Positions 1 through 8,682 of a DNA stretch of 36,878 bases are shown here, piece after piece. Numbering within the stretch: the first letter of the stretch is position 1; the number at the start of each line of letters is the position of its first letter. The translations under genes were made by a program, and so were the position numbers. Where the stretch lies: contig JAJDEH010000139.1 in NCBI GenBank assembly GCA_029259935.1, positions 1 through 36,878 of the forward strand. Direction: 5' to 3'. This DNA is from Planctomycetota bacterium (GTDB taxonomy: Bacteria > Planctomycetota > Planctomycetia > Pirellulales > Pirellulaceae). The notes beneath the pieces are model-generated. The model made no database searches. It was not told the origin of the DNA and saw nothing but the letters and a program-made list of their open reading frames with translations.

Positions 1-166
1 GTGGGGGGGGGTGGGGGGGCGAGCCGCTGTGCGCCCCGCAACCTGGGCGGTTTTTGTCGGCGGTGCTAACAACGACTCTCACGTCCGAGCGGCGCTTGTC
101 GGCATCTGGCAGCCGCGAGCAAGTGATCTTGGAACGGACAAGCCTGTTGATCCGGCGGTCGACAGG
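1..166. other. Window edge, no gene seen
   Basis: The first 20 bases are almost pure G on the plus strand, two G runs separated by single T residues. The rest is non-coding sequence downstream of the queE stop codon. A 7-bp inverted repeat (AGCCTGT at 141-147, ACAGGCT at 162-168) with a 14-nt loop overlaps the queE stop. It has no T-run, so it is at best a weak terminator. The overlapping plus-strand reading frames here are shadows of queE. Confidence 0.5.
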
Positions 167-853
167 CTACGTTCCGCGCGCCATGCCAAACCATTCCACG
201 TGCCTGCGGGGGCAGAATCGAAACCCGTGTTCATGGCAGTAGGGTTCGAGCCAGTCGCCGATTCGTGCCAGCCCTTCCAGGTCGGTTCCTTGCGGCATCA
301 GCAGAGTGCGGTCGCGGCGGATCTCGGGAAAGTCGCATAAGTACAACGAAACTTCGTCGCAATCTGCCGGAGTGTCGATCACGAATTTCGCTTGATAGGG
401 ATATTCCGTAACTAACTGGCGCACCACGTCCGGCACATTTCGCGCGCGCTCGTGACGCACCGACCATTTCGGGGCCTTTTCCACCGCTGGCGTCGAATTC
501 GACATCTTGGGGCTGATCGACATCAAATCACATGCCAGCGGCAAGTAGAGCGTGCCGGCGGTTTCGATCGTGATGTGCCGCCCCGCCTCGCGCAGCTTGG
601 CGCACAGTGGAATCATCTCGGCGAACAGCATCGGCTCGCCGCCGGTAATCACGACATGCGAGCAATCCAGCCCGTCGACCTCATTCAGAATATCAGCGAC
701 CGAAACATCGTCGCCTTCAGGATGCCACGACGTGTAAGGCGTGTCGCAAAAAGTGCAGCGCAGATTACACCCGGAAGCGCGCACGAACACACTTTCGGTA
801 CCGGTCAGCAGGCCCTCGCCCTGAATCGACTTGTAGATTTCCGCAATACGCAT
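167..853 (-). CDS. queE: 7-carboxy-7-deazaguanine synthase QueE (radical SAM)
   Basis: Predicted cytoplasmic radical-SAM enzyme that rearranges 6-carboxytetrahydropterin into 7-carboxy-7-deazaguanine, a step towards preQ0, queuosine and related deazapurines. Seen in the sequence: the QueE opening with SIQGEG at residues 9-14, the cluster motif CNLRCTFC (C29, C33, C36) that binds the [4Fe-4S] cluster, and ITGGEP at 69-74, the SAM-binding segment. The length of 228 residues fits the family. The start is an ATG and the stop is TAG at 167-169. No other queuosine gene is adjacent, so it appears to stand alone. The assignment rests on motifs and overall resemblance; another radical-SAM activase is unlikely because of the characteristic N-terminus. 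Confidence 0.93.
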   Translation of the reverse strand: MRIAEIYKSIQGEGLLTGTESVFVRASGCNLRCTFCDTPYTSWHPEGDDVSVADILNEVDGLDCSHVVITGGEPMLFAEMIPLCAKLREAGRHITIETAGTLYLPLACDLMSISPKMSNSTPAVEKAPKWSVRHERARNVPDVVRQLVTEYPYQAKFVIDTPADCDEVSLYLCDFPEIRRDRTLLMPQGTDLEGLARIGDWLEPYCHEHGFRFCPRRHVEWFGMARGT

Positions 854-912
854 GAACTTGGATGAAGCGTCCCCCCGATCGTGTCCTAGTGATAGGGTCG
901 TAGCCGCATTCT

Positions 913-940
913 ATCATAGCCCTCACGCCTCTCGGGTGAA
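913..940 (-). promoter_or_regulatory. Possible sigma-70-type promoter of queE
   Basis: Read on the minus strand, TTCACC (935-940) and TATGAT (913-918) are separated by 16 bp and lie about 60 bp upstream of the queE start. The -10 box is close to consensus and the -35 box is moderate. This is sequence resemblance only. Confidence 0.35.
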
Positions 941-971
941 GCGCGTGCTGCCAGGCCGGTGCCCGCGGAGG

Positions 972-3476
972 TTACTCGCTGCTTTCCACCGCTTGGCCTG
1001 TCAGACGGGATTGGACTTCCTTGAGCTTCTCGCGAGCCCATTTTGCTCGCTCGTGGTCGCCTTGGACCTGGCATATCTGGGCGACCTTTTGGTAGCCCCA
1101 CGTGCTTTGCTGCAGGCGATACAGGTTGGTCGGGTCGTCTTCCGCGTACTCGATGCACAAACGCAGGCACTCCTCGTAACTTTCGCGGGCCTTTTCGTGG
1201 TCCTTCCGCGCCATGTAGAGATCGCCTAGCCGTTCGAAGTCGCAAGATCGGTCGAAAATGCGCTGCGGATTATCGGGCTCTTGCTTCATCAGGCGCAACG
1301 TCACATCGCACATTTCGCGGTAGGCGGTTTCAGCCGCATCCAGATCGTTGGCGACGCGGTGCATGTCACCAACGGTCGTATAGCAAAGCGCCAGAACCTC
1401 GCTGGCACCCGTTGACGGATGAATCTCGCAGTGCTTCTTGGCCAGTTTCAATGCTTCGACACAATGTTTTCGGCCCTCATCAAATCCCGCGGAGGTACGA
1501 ATCAAGGCTTCGCCCAGTGCCTCGGTTGTTTGAACATACGCCATGCCGGAGTTAGGATTGTCCGGCTGCTCGTCGTGCCACCGGATGGCGTGAGTTCTGG
1601 CGATCCGGTGGGCCCAAACCGCCTGTTCGAATTCACGATATTCGCGGGCGAGATCGCCGTAGTCGCGAGCCGCGACGATCAGCGACGTTCGCAATTCTTG
1701 ATCGCCCGGATGGTCCGCCACCAACTGATTGTAAATCTCAATCGACTTGCGGAAGTATTGCCCAGAAAGTTCCTCGGTGTTCGCGCCGGTTTCGTCGCCG
1801 ATTTCCGAAAACAGCGTGCCGAGTTCAGCAAAGACCTGGGCCGATTCACGATCGACGCTCGATTGCGCCAGGTAGCCGGTGGCGACTTTCTCCAGGTCGG
1901 CAAGTACTTCGAGTAGCAACTCGCGGCGAACTTCCCGCGCTTCGGGAATCTCCTTGAGTCGTTCTTGTACGGTGTGTATGACGGTGCGGATCGCTTTGAG
2001 CGCCAGTTGCGATTGCTCGGTCGCCGCTTCAATGCCGGCTTCGGCGGTGGCTGCCCGCGATCGTGCCAACACCGCGAAATAGCTGGAAATGCCCGTGCCG
2101 GCCAGCAATGAAACGAGTACCGCCAACAGCAGTCCGGCGATGGCCGGGTTTCGTTTTCGCCAACGGTTTAGCCGAGTCCAACTCGATACCGGCCGCGCCA
2201 ACACCGGACGCCCGTCCAGGTAGCGGTCGAGTTCCTCACGCAACTGCTTGGCGGACGCGTATCGCCGCGCGGGGTCTTTTTCTAGTGTCTTGAGAATGAC
2301 CGTGTTGAGATCTTGATCGACGACCGGATTGAGTTGCCGGGGCGCTACCGGTTCTTGATGGATGACTTGCTGCAGCGTGTCGATGACCGTCGCGGCGCGA
2401 AAAGGCGGCCGCCCCGTCACCAGATGATACAGCAGCGCGCCAAGGGAATAGACATCCGCCAGCGGCCCCACGTCGGCAGTTTGGCCCTTGGCCTGTTCCG
2501 GCGGCATATAGCTGGGGGTGCCGAGAATGTTGCCGGTAGCGGTCAGTCCGCTGTCGCCTTCGATGCGCTTCGCCAGGCCGAAGTCGGTCACGCGGGGGAC
2601 TCCCTGGCTGTCGAGCAGGATGTTCGACGGCTTCAGGTCGCGATGCACGATCTGCCGCTGATGAGCATACTCGACGGCCTCCGTCACGCTTGCGGTCAGC
2701 TTGGCCGCGTCGCGAGGCTCGAGCGGTTGTTCACGGACGACATCCGCCAGGCTCTTTCCTTCCACGTAAGCCATCGAGAAATAGTGGCGGCCACCGAACT
2801 GCCCAACATCGTAGACGGGAACAATATGGGGATGATCGAGGTTCGCGGCCGCTTCCGCTTCGGTGTAAAAGCGATCGATCTCTTCTCGACTGGCCAAATT
2901 GCCCGCCAAGATCATTTTCAAGGCGACCAGCCGGTTCGCCTTGGTCTGCCGCGCTTTGTAGACCACCCCCATGCCGCCGCGGGCAATTTCTTCCAGCAAT
3001 TCGTAATCGCCGAAACTTTCTGAAGGCGCGTCGGAACTGACGGGCTCGTCGAGCGGCATTTCCCGATGAGCGATCGTCCGGGGGAGAGTCGACTTGGGCG
3101 GTCCGCCGACGGTGTCACGATCGACGGTGTCGGCCAGTGACTGGTCGCCGCGCGAGTCTGGTTCAACGGCCTGCCCGTCCATGACGCGTTCAATCTCAAA
3201 CTGCACGCGCAGCTCGGATTCCAAATTGGGAAATCTGACCAAATAGTCGGCAAGCGTCGGCGACTCGCCATGACCCTCGCGCAGCACCATTTCTTGGTAC
3301 AGCAAATCGAGCAACTCTTGCTCTTGAGAAACGAGCCGCGGATAGCGATCGAGATATTCTTCGACCCGTACCTGCTCGCCTTGAGCCCATCTCTGACGGA
3401 GATCCTCCAGCAATTCGTCCACCTGGATGGGCGGCGTTGCATCTTGATTGAGCGCGAGTTTGCCTTGATCGTCCAA
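972..3476 (-). CDS. Membrane Ser/Thr protein kinase with C-terminal TPR region
   Basis: Hanks-type protein kinase of the planctomycete-rich class with a large sensor region. Residues 1-150 are an acidic cytoplasmic leader. The kinase domain spans about 155-420 and shows the glycine loop ARGGMGVVY, the ATP-binding lysine K187 in VALK, HRDLKPSN with catalytic D280, DFG D298, and the GTPSYMPPEQ activation segment. One membrane helix at about 442-466 follows a basic stretch (RLNRWRKRN). The remaining 370 residues are helical with TPR character (for example the segment around DLYMARKDHEKARESYEECL) and should lie outside the membrane. The listed start is a TTG, because a stop lies two codons upstream and no ATG occurs before the conserved leader; an in-frame GTG at 3425 is the alternative. 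The ceramidase-like gene ends 70 nt upstream on the same strand. The substrate is unknown. Confidence 0.9.
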   Translation of the reverse strand: MDDQGKLALNQDATPPIQVDELLEDLRQRWAQGEQVRVEEYLDRYPRLVSQEQELLDLLYQEMVLREGHGESPTLADYLVRFPNLESELRVQFEIERVMDGQAVEPDSRGDQSLADTVDRDTVGGPPKSTLPRTIAHREMPLDEPVSSDAPSESFGDYELLEEIARGGMGVVYKARQTKANRLVALKMILAGNLASREEIDRFYTEAEAAANLDHPHIVPVYDVGQFGGRHYFSMAYVEGKSLADVVREQPLEPRDAAKLTASVTEAVEYAHQRQIVHRDLKPSNILLDSQGVPRVTDFGLAKRIEGDSGLTATGNILGTPSYMPPEQAKGQTADVGPLADVYSLGALLYHLVTGRPPFRAATVIDTLQQVIHQEPVAPRQLNPVVDQDLNTVILKTLEKDPARRYASAKQLREELDRYLDGRPVLARPVSSWTRLNRWRKRNPAIAGLLLAVLVSLLAGTGISSYFAVLARSRAATAEAGIEAATEQSQLALKAIRTVIHTVQERLKEIPEAREVRRELLLEVLADLEKVATGYLAQSSVDRESAQVFAELGTLFSEIGDETGANTEELSGQYFRKSIEIYNQLVADHPGDQELRTSLIVAARDYGDLAREYREFEQAVWAHRIARTHAIRWHDEQPDNPNSGMAYVQTTEALGEALIRTSAGFDEGRKHCVEALKLAKKHCEIHPSTGASEVLALCYTTVGDMHRVANDLDAAETAYREMCDVTLRLMKQEPDNPQRIFDRSCDFERLGDLYMARKDHEKARESYEECLRLCIEYAEDDPTNLYRLQQSTWGYQKVAQICQVQGDHERAKWAREKLKEVQSRLTGQAVESSE

Positions 3477-3546
3477 TTCCTACTCGATTCTCGGGCCGAC
3501 TTTGTAGGGGGATGGCTGCGGCGGGCCATCCTCCAAAAGTTCCGGG

Positions 3547-5046
3547 CTAGGACTTAGCTGAATCGTCAATCATTTCGCCGATTCGCGCGCTCAAAGTGTC
3601 GATGGCCGTTTCCAGGCAACCGGGGGCCAGTGCCGCGATGGATTCTTGGTAAACTCCTTTGCCATAGACGTCGCGCGGGGGCATATACGAGGGGCCCCAG
3701 CCATTGGCAATGCTGGCCACGACAATCGGCGAGTCGGGAAAGCGGTCGCGCAATTCTTGCTGAAGTTGCTGATACGGTTCGCCTTGCACGGTGAGCCAAA
3801 TTGCGTCGCCGATTCGTAGGATTGTCGCATGATAAGGAAACTCGCCACCTTCCGGCAGACACTTGAGGCGGCCCAGCATTCTCGTTTGACGTTCGACCAG
3901 GGCTCGGGCTTGGGCGGCCTCGGCGTCGTTGCCGGCATCTCTTTGGGTTTGCTCTTGGTCGAGGAGTTGTTGCCGTTGAGATTCGACTTGCGCCAGCGTG
4001 GGCAAGTCTTCGCGATACGGAAGGGGAATGGTCTCGCGATTCGTTTGCCATTGTGCCAGTTGCTGTTGACGGGGTGCATCGATGGCGACGTGATGCCACG
4101 CTCCGATGGTAGCTCCCGATAGCACGGGACCAGCGTACTCAAAAAATGTCTTCGCGGGCGGCAGTGACTCGAGCGCGGATAAAGCGGCGTAAGCCAGTTG
4201 CCGGCCGTTTCTGTCCGCGACCTGCGTGTCACCAACGTAACCATCGACCGGTCCCAGATCGCCGGACGTGCCTTGCAAGAATACGCAGGGAGCGCCGGTG
4301 GTTTGTTCCACGACCTCGCGCATGGCACCGGGATAGTCGGGGCTGATCAGCCGGTTATCCCAGGCCAGCGTCGTGGGGTGACAAGCGTAGTCGACGCAAG
4401 TGGCGATCAACTTTCCATCCTCACCGGTGATGCGGACAACCAGTACCGTGTCATCGGCCGCCCCGTCCGGATTGTAGCCACAAACCCACTGTTGGCTGAC
4501 TTCGTCAAAAAGGTCGCGGTGGGCCGCCAGGTTGCAGCGGCCGGTGCCGTAGGTCATGGTCACGTCGGTCAACTGAGCGGCTGCTTGAGCCACGGTCTCG
4601 GCAACTTTCTCCGTCAGTTCATCCAAGTAACCGGGAATCAAGTCGCCGCCAGGAAAATCGGCGCGGTCTAGATTCAACAGACCGGCGGCGTGCGTGTGCG
4701 AGAACGTCACCACGATCGACTGGCGGGCGATTCCCGCCCGGGTTGCCGCTTCGTCGAGGAGGCGATTCACTTCGTTCAAGCCGAGCAAGCAATGATCGAT
4801 GGCGATGATCACTTGCTGGTTGACGCCCTCTAGCTCGCCCTTGGCAAGGGGGAGAACGCCGGCGGAGGACGGATCGCCACACTGTTGAAAGACCATCGCG
4901 GTGGCGGTTAGCGGCCGATGCACGCCTTCGCTGCGGTCGTGGGCGGCAGCGCCCCACATGCGGTGATAAATGCCAACCGGGGGTGTGACGTCGCATCTTG
5001 CCAGTCCGAAGCGGCAGATGCTTTGTGGAGTTTCAACTCGCACCAT
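3547..5046 (-). CDS. Neutral/alkaline ceramidase N-terminal domain-like protein
   Basis: Resembles the planctomycete proteins annotated with the neutral/alkaline non-lysosomal ceramidase N-terminal domain. In ceramidases this fold hydrolyses N-acyl sphingosine using zinc; here the substrate is unknown. Seen: the opening FGLARCDVTPPVGI, a FSHTHAAG segment that would supply zinc-binding histidines, DYACHPTTL, and the FLQGTSGDLGPVDGY motif typical of the family. No signal peptide is evident. The ATG at 5046 is chosen because the family motif starts just after it; an in-frame ATG at 5109 and a TTG at 5121 would add about 20-25 residues, and none has a clear ribosome-binding site. A short stretch reading VLPLAKGELEGV is encoded by a dispersed palindromic repeat (4838-4857). 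The true enzymatic role is uncertain. Confidence 0.8.
   Translation of the reverse strand: MVRVETPQSICRFGLARCDVTPPVGIYHRMWGAAAHDRSEGVHRPLTATAMVFQQCGDPSSAGVLPLAKGELEGVNQQVIIAIDHCLLGLNEVNRLLDEAATRAGIARQSIVVTFSHTHAAGLLNLDRADFPGGDLIPGYLDELTEKVAETVAQAAAQLTDVTMTYGTGRCNLAAHRDLFDEVSQQWVCGYNPDGAADDTVLVVRITGEDGKLIATCVDYACHPTTLAWDNRLISPDYPGAMREVVEQTTGAPCVFLQGTSGDLGPVDGYVGDTQVADRNGRQLAYAALSALESLPPAKTFFEYAGPVLSGATIGAWHHVAIDAPRQQQLAQWQTNRETIPLPYREDLPTLAQVESQRQQLLDQEQTQRDAGNDAEAAQARALVERQTRMLGRLKCLPEGGEFPYHATILRIGDAIWLTVQGEPYQQLQQELRDRFPDSPIVVASIANGWGPSYMPPRDVYGKGVYQESIAALAPGCLETAIDTLSARIGEMIDDSAKS
4838..4857. repeat. Dispersed palindromic repeat core inside the ceramidase-like gene
   Basis: The 19 bases CCTTGGCAAGGGGGAGAAC (4839-4857) are identical to 17232-17250 and close to the three tandem units at 17351-17457. 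The core CCTTGGCAAGG is nearly palindromic. Read on the coding (minus) strand it encodes part of VLPLAKGELEGV and keeps the frame open. Confidence 0.8.
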
Positions 5047-5134
5047 GGAATGGTCCGTGCAAGGGAGGGATGTGCATTTGTAGAAAGGCGTCACGATGTT
5101 GTCGAACATCGAGGCCGTCAAGCGTCGTGCGTGA

Positions 5135-5151
5135 GGTTCGCGGAGCGAACC
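5135..5151. repeat. Intergenic hairpin downstream of the S1-domain gene
   Basis: Perfect 7-bp stem GGTTCGC / GCGAACC with a GGA loop, between the stop of the S1 gene (5161) and the start of the ceramidase-like gene. It has no T-run, so it could be a processing or stability hairpin or a weak terminator rather than a classic intrinsic terminator. Confidence 0.5.
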
Positions 5152-5160
5152 ACGACAATC

Positions 5161-7008
5161 TTACCACTTGAGCCCGAACTGATCGCCGCCGGACGGTGCA
5201 TCCTTGCCACCTTTCAGTGGCCCCTTGCGGCGAGCCACGGCCGGTTCACGCACCGGCTCGTCGGCCTCATCTTCGCGTTTGTCTCTCTTCTTGCCCTCGG
5301 GCGCGGTCTGAGTGGCTTTCAAGGACAACGCCATTCGCTGATTCTCGCGATCCACCGACAATACTTTGACCTCGACCTCTTCGCCTTCGCGAACAATATT
5401 GCTCACGGTCATCACGCGGTGGTGAGCCAACTCGGAAATGTGGACCATGCCCTCGATGCCCGGCTCGAGCTTTACAAATGCGCCGAAATTCGCGATACGG
5501 GAAACGGTTCCTTTAACGATGCTGTCGGCGGGGTACTTTTCTTCGGCGTGGTCCCACGGCTGTTCCAGCAGGTCGCGGCGGCTCAAGCCGATCTTGCCGG
5601 TCTGCTTGTTGATCTTCTCGATCTTGACGCGAACCGTGTCACCTTCCTTGACCACTTCGCTCGGGTGTTCCACGCGGTCCCAGCTCAACTTGCTAATATG
5701 GATCAAGCCGTCGACGCCAGGTGCCAATTCGACGAACGCGCCGAATTCTCGCAAGTTGCGCACGGTGCCTTCACAGATTTGACCCTCTTCCAATTTATCG
5801 ACGGTCTCTTTCTTCTTGACTTCGTGCTCGCGTTCGAGGATCGATCGATGACTGAGTACCAGATTGCGGCGTCGCGGATTGGCTTCGGTCACCACGCACT
5901 GTAATTTTTGGTTGATGAATTCCGACAGATTCTCCACACGGTACATCGAGATTTGACTGGCCGGAATGAAACCACGGATGTTGTTCACCATGCATTCCAA
6001 GCCACCCGTATTCGCTCCGGTAACGCGTGCTTCCACGACCGTGCCTTCCGAAAGGTCTTCCCAGTCCGACACGCTAACGGCGGCACCCGGGATGCTCAGC
6101 GAGTAGAGTCCTTCTTCCGAATCGAAACCCGTGACGATGACTTCCAACATCGCGCCCGGCTGCGGTGGCTTCTTGAATTGCTTGACCGAAACGGTCCCTT
6201 CATGCCGGCCACCCAATGTAAAGAACACGTCGTCGCGATGAAGTTTGACGACCGTGGCTTTGTGCCGGGAATTCTCCACCAAGTCGTCACTCGAATCGGC
6301 ACCCGCCGCGCCCGACATGATCGCTTCGATGGACATGTCGCCGAGTGCGTCGTTGATTTCCTGTTCAAGATCGTCATTAAGCGGGGCCTTCATGACAACC
6401 TGCGGCAGGTCTTCTTCGCCAGGTAGTTCGGTCGCGGAGTGGCTGCTTGCCGGTTGATCGGTGGCGACGGGCTCGGCCACTGTTGTCTCAGGGGCTGTTG
6501 GCTCGGCGGAGGCAACCGCGCCTGCATCCGCAACTCCCGCATCAACGGCCGGTTTCGCTTCGACAGCGGTTGGGGCCGCTGCCGTGGCGGTCGTTGGCGT
6601 GGCGGTCGCTGGCTGAGGACTGGGCTCGCTTGGCGTCGGTTCTGATTTCGGTTCCGTTCTGGTGGCCACTTCGCGGACGGCTTTGGGCTGTCGAGGCGAA
6701 AGCTGCTTGTTCGCGGGATCGCGCTGCGACCCGATCAAGATCGGCCCCTTCGCGGCCTGCCCGGATTCTGGTCGGTTGGTTGCGGGTGTCTTTTCCGCCG
6801 AGGTGTCTTGCCCGGCGGATTCCTGGCCGGATGATGTGCCCGCCGTTTCGGCGGGCGCCGCGCTCGCAACGTCTGCTTGCTCCGAGCCGGAACCTGGCGC
6901 GGGCGTGGCCGTCGGGTCCGAGGGGGATTGAGTGACGGTGGCGGAAACAGCAGAATCGGAATCTGGTGCCGAGGGATCCTGCTTGGCGTCGGAGGTTGGA
7001 TCAGTCAT
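5161..7008 (-). CDS. S1 RNA-binding domain protein (ribosomal protein S1-like)
   Basis: Probable RNA-binding protein of the ribosomal S1 class, which in bacteria helps mRNA bind to the 30S subunit. Four S1 (OB-fold) domains can be read at about residues 246-308, 315-385, 405-475 and 490-562. The last two are the most canonical, with EFGAFVEL...GVDGLIHISKLSW and NFGAFVKL...GIEGMVHISELAHH. In front lies a 200-residue low-complexity acidic leader rich in Ala, Pro, Thr and Glu; the tail is basic. E. coli S1 has six domains, so a shorter four-domain form with a long leader is a lineage variant. The ATG at 7008 is chosen over the ORF limit at 7179 because the upstream residues look like translated leader. 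Direct repeats lie 12 nt upstream of this start. Confidence 0.85.
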   Translation of the reverse strand: MTDPTSDAKQDPSAPDSDSAVSATVTQSPSDPTATPAPGSGSEQADVASAAPAETAGTSSGQESAGQDTSAEKTPATNRPESGQAAKGPILIGSQRDPANKQLSPRQPKAVREVATRTEPKSEPTPSEPSPQPATATPTTATAAAPTAVEAKPAVDAGVADAGAVASAEPTAPETTVAEPVATDQPASSHSATELPGEEDLPQVVMKAPLNDDLEQEINDALGDMSIEAIMSGAAGADSSDDLVENSRHKATVVKLHRDDVFFTLGGRHEGTVSVKQFKKPPQPGAMLEVIVTGFDSEEGLYSLSIPGAAVSVSDWEDLSEGTVVEARVTGANTGGLECMVNNIRGFIPASQISMYRVENLSEFINQKLQCVVTEANPRRRNLVLSHRSILEREHEVKKKETVDKLEEGQICEGTVRNLREFGAFVELAPGVDGLIHISKLSWDRVEHPSEVVKEGDTVRVKIEKINKQTGKIGLSRRDLLEQPWDHAEEKYPADSIVKGTVSRIANFGAFVKLEPGIEGMVHISELAHHRVMTVSNIVREGEEVEVKVLSVDRENQRMALSLKATQTAPEGKKRDKREDEADEPVREPAVARRKGPLKGGKDAPSGGDQFGLKW

Positions 7009-7019
7009 GGATCGTGGAT

Positions 7020-7057
7020 GACAAACAGCGAATCGAGTAAGACAAACAGCAAATCGA
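7020..7057. repeat. Two 17-bp direct repeats just upstream of the S1-domain gene
   Basis: GACAAACAGCGAATCGA (7020-7036) and GACAAACAGCAAATCGA (7041-7057) differ at one position and have a 21-bp period, two helical turns. They lie in the presumed 5' leader of the S1 gene, next to its start codon at 7008. They may be a protein-binding or autoregulatory site; this is inference from position. Confidence 0.55.
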
Positions 7058-7264
7058 ACAATTGGTGCAGCAAAATAGTGTACCAACAATAGAAATGGGT
7101 AAACAGTCTCTACTGGAAACTGAGAGGCCACGGTTCGGGAAGAAGTTCGGCATCCGCGCCAACTTTTTTGCTTCGTCACGGGAAATTAACTCACAACATT
7201 GTATATGAGCGGATTGGCGCACGTCGGCAGTTTTGTCGCTCAACGCCGGGAAGGAGTCGTCATC

Positions 7265-7837
7265 TTGAATTGGAATCCAGACAACTTTGGACCGCGTGTC
7301 GCCGACTTATTGGCGGATCAGCGGCTGGATGCTTTGGGACCCGGGACTCCCAATCAACGGGCCCACACGCAACTTACCGAACTCACCGCGCGGAATATTT
7401 GCGATCCGCACACCGTCCGCGACGCGGACATGGCCCGCGGTTGCCTGGCCGGCCTGTGGCTTTTTCACGACTTTTTGGATGAATCGCACACGATCAGCCA
7501 ATCGATTTCCTCGGCCACCGGCAGTTATTGGCACGGTATCATGCACCGTCGCGAGCCCGATTTTCCCAACTCGAAATATTGGTATCGCCAAGTGGGCGAG
7601 CATGACATCTTTCCCGCGCTGGCCGCCCAAGCGCGCGAAATTGCACAGTTGGCACCCGGTGACGAATCGGCCGAGTTCCTGGTCGGCCAAACGGATTGGG
7701 ATCCCTATCGATTTGTCGACCTGTGCGAAGGGGTGATTCGCGGGCGGTCGAACAATGAAGCGATCTGCCGCCAGGTCGCCCAGGCCGAATGGCGATGTCT
7801 TTTTGAATATTCCTTTCGGTGCGCCATTGGCGAGTAG
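7265..7837 (+). CDS. Conserved hypothetical protein, TTG start
   Basis: Function unknown. The protein of 190 residues resembles a conserved planctomycete family that I recall by its NWNPDNFGPRV opening, DADMARGCLAGLWL and the segment TGSYWHGIMHRREPDF. No signal peptide or membrane helix is visible, and it has several conserved-looking Trp, His and Tyr residues. The reading frame opens at 7199, but a strong AAGGAG site at 7251-7256 stands 8 nt before the TTG at 7265, and the family-like sequence begins with the next codon, so TTG is the likely start. It lies only 9 nt upstream of thpR, so the two are probably co-transcribed. Confidence 0.75.
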   Translation: MNWNPDNFGPRVADLLADQRLDALGPGTPNQRAHTQLTELTARNICDPHTVRDADMARGCLAGLWLFHDFLDESHTISQSISSATGSYWHGIMHRREPDFPNSKYWYRQVGEHDIFPALAAQAREIAQLAPGDESAEFLVGQTDWDPYRFVDLCEGVIRGRSNNEAICRQVAQAEWRCLFEYSFRCAIGE

Positions 7838-7846
7838 GATGGTCCC

Positions 7847-8434
7847 ATGTCCAGAGTTCGTACTTTTGTCGCTGTCGAATTGGCCCAGGACGTGCGAGGC
7901 CGCACCAGTCGCTTAATCAAGAAATGGTCCGCCAGTGGAGCGGATGTGAGATGGGTCAAACCGGAGAACATGCATCTGACGTTAAATTTCCTCGGCGACG
8001 TGGACGAGCGTGAAGTGCATCAAGTATGCGATGCCGTGGCTAGGGCCGCCGCGTCGCACGAAGTCTTTCAGTGTTCTTTCTTCGGAGTTGGGGCGTTTCC
8101 CAACGCGGCAAAGCCTCGGACGGTTTGGATTGGGATCGATGAGAATCGCGAAGCGCTGTGTTCGTTGCAAGCGGCCACGGAAGAGGCGCTGCACAAGATC
8201 GGTTTTCCCAAGGAACGACGAAGGTTCAATCCTCATTTGACGATCGGCCGCGCGAAACACGCCGGATCGGACTGGGGGCAACTGAGTGAAATGATCGATC
8301 AGGCCGGACAGTTTGATGGCGGTACCATGAAGGTCGCGGAAGTCGTGGTCTTTTCCAGCCAACTGGAATCATACGGTGCCGTTCATCATCCGCTGTCCCG
8401 TGCGCCGCTAAGCGGATCCAATGCATCTCCTTAA
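7847..8434 (+). CDS. thpR: RNA 2',3'-cyclic phosphodiesterase ThpR
   Basis: Cytoplasmic 2H phosphoesterase of the LigT/ThpR family, expected to open 2',3'-cyclic phosphate RNA ends and able in vitro to join tRNA halves in some bacteria. The two signature tetrapeptides are present: HLTL at residues 43-46 and HLTI at 130-133, whose His and Thr pairs form the active site. The 195-residue length fits. The ATG at 7847 follows an AGGAT stretch at suitable spacing. It starts 9 nt after the stop of the upstream hypothetical gene, so the two likely form an operon. Confidence 0.92.
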   Translation: MSRVRTFVAVELAQDVRGRTSRLIKKWSASGADVRWVKPENMHLTLNFLGDVDEREVHQVCDAVARAAASHEVFQCSFFGVGAFPNAAKPRTVWIGIDENREALCSLQAATEEALHKIGFPKERRRFNPHLTIGRAKHAGSDWGQLSEMIDQAGQFDGGTMKVAEVVVFSSQLESYGAVHHPLSRAPLSGSNASP

Positions 8435-8682
8435 CGGTTCCTTAGTTGGTTATTCGAAATTTCGGTCGCGCATTCGACCCCCACTAGACCTTCCGATGAA
8501 CTGCACGACTCAGTTTCGGAACCTCTCTAGCACGCGTCGCATCAACCTGACGACAAGGCGCCGATGCGCACTTCATCTGTTCATGCACCGTGTCGATGTG
8601 ACCAGTAACAGATAGCAATCAAGGCTTGTGGACATTCGATTCAGCCAACTGTCGAGCAAGGCGGTCCGCAAGAAGCTCGGGA
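8435..8682. other. Intergenic stretch between convergent genes
   Basis: No convincing gene. A plus-strand reading from a GTG at 8628 gives a short protein-like peptide beginning VDIRFSQLSSKAVRKKLG, which then runs into the 3' end of the convergent CPBP gene. It may be the remnant of an older gene. No strong terminator was found for thpR. Confidence 0.35.

Noticed and set aside
1..20. G-rich end as a telomere- or quadruplex-like element
   Set aside because: It is at the window edge, only one tract, and could be an end-of-contig effect.
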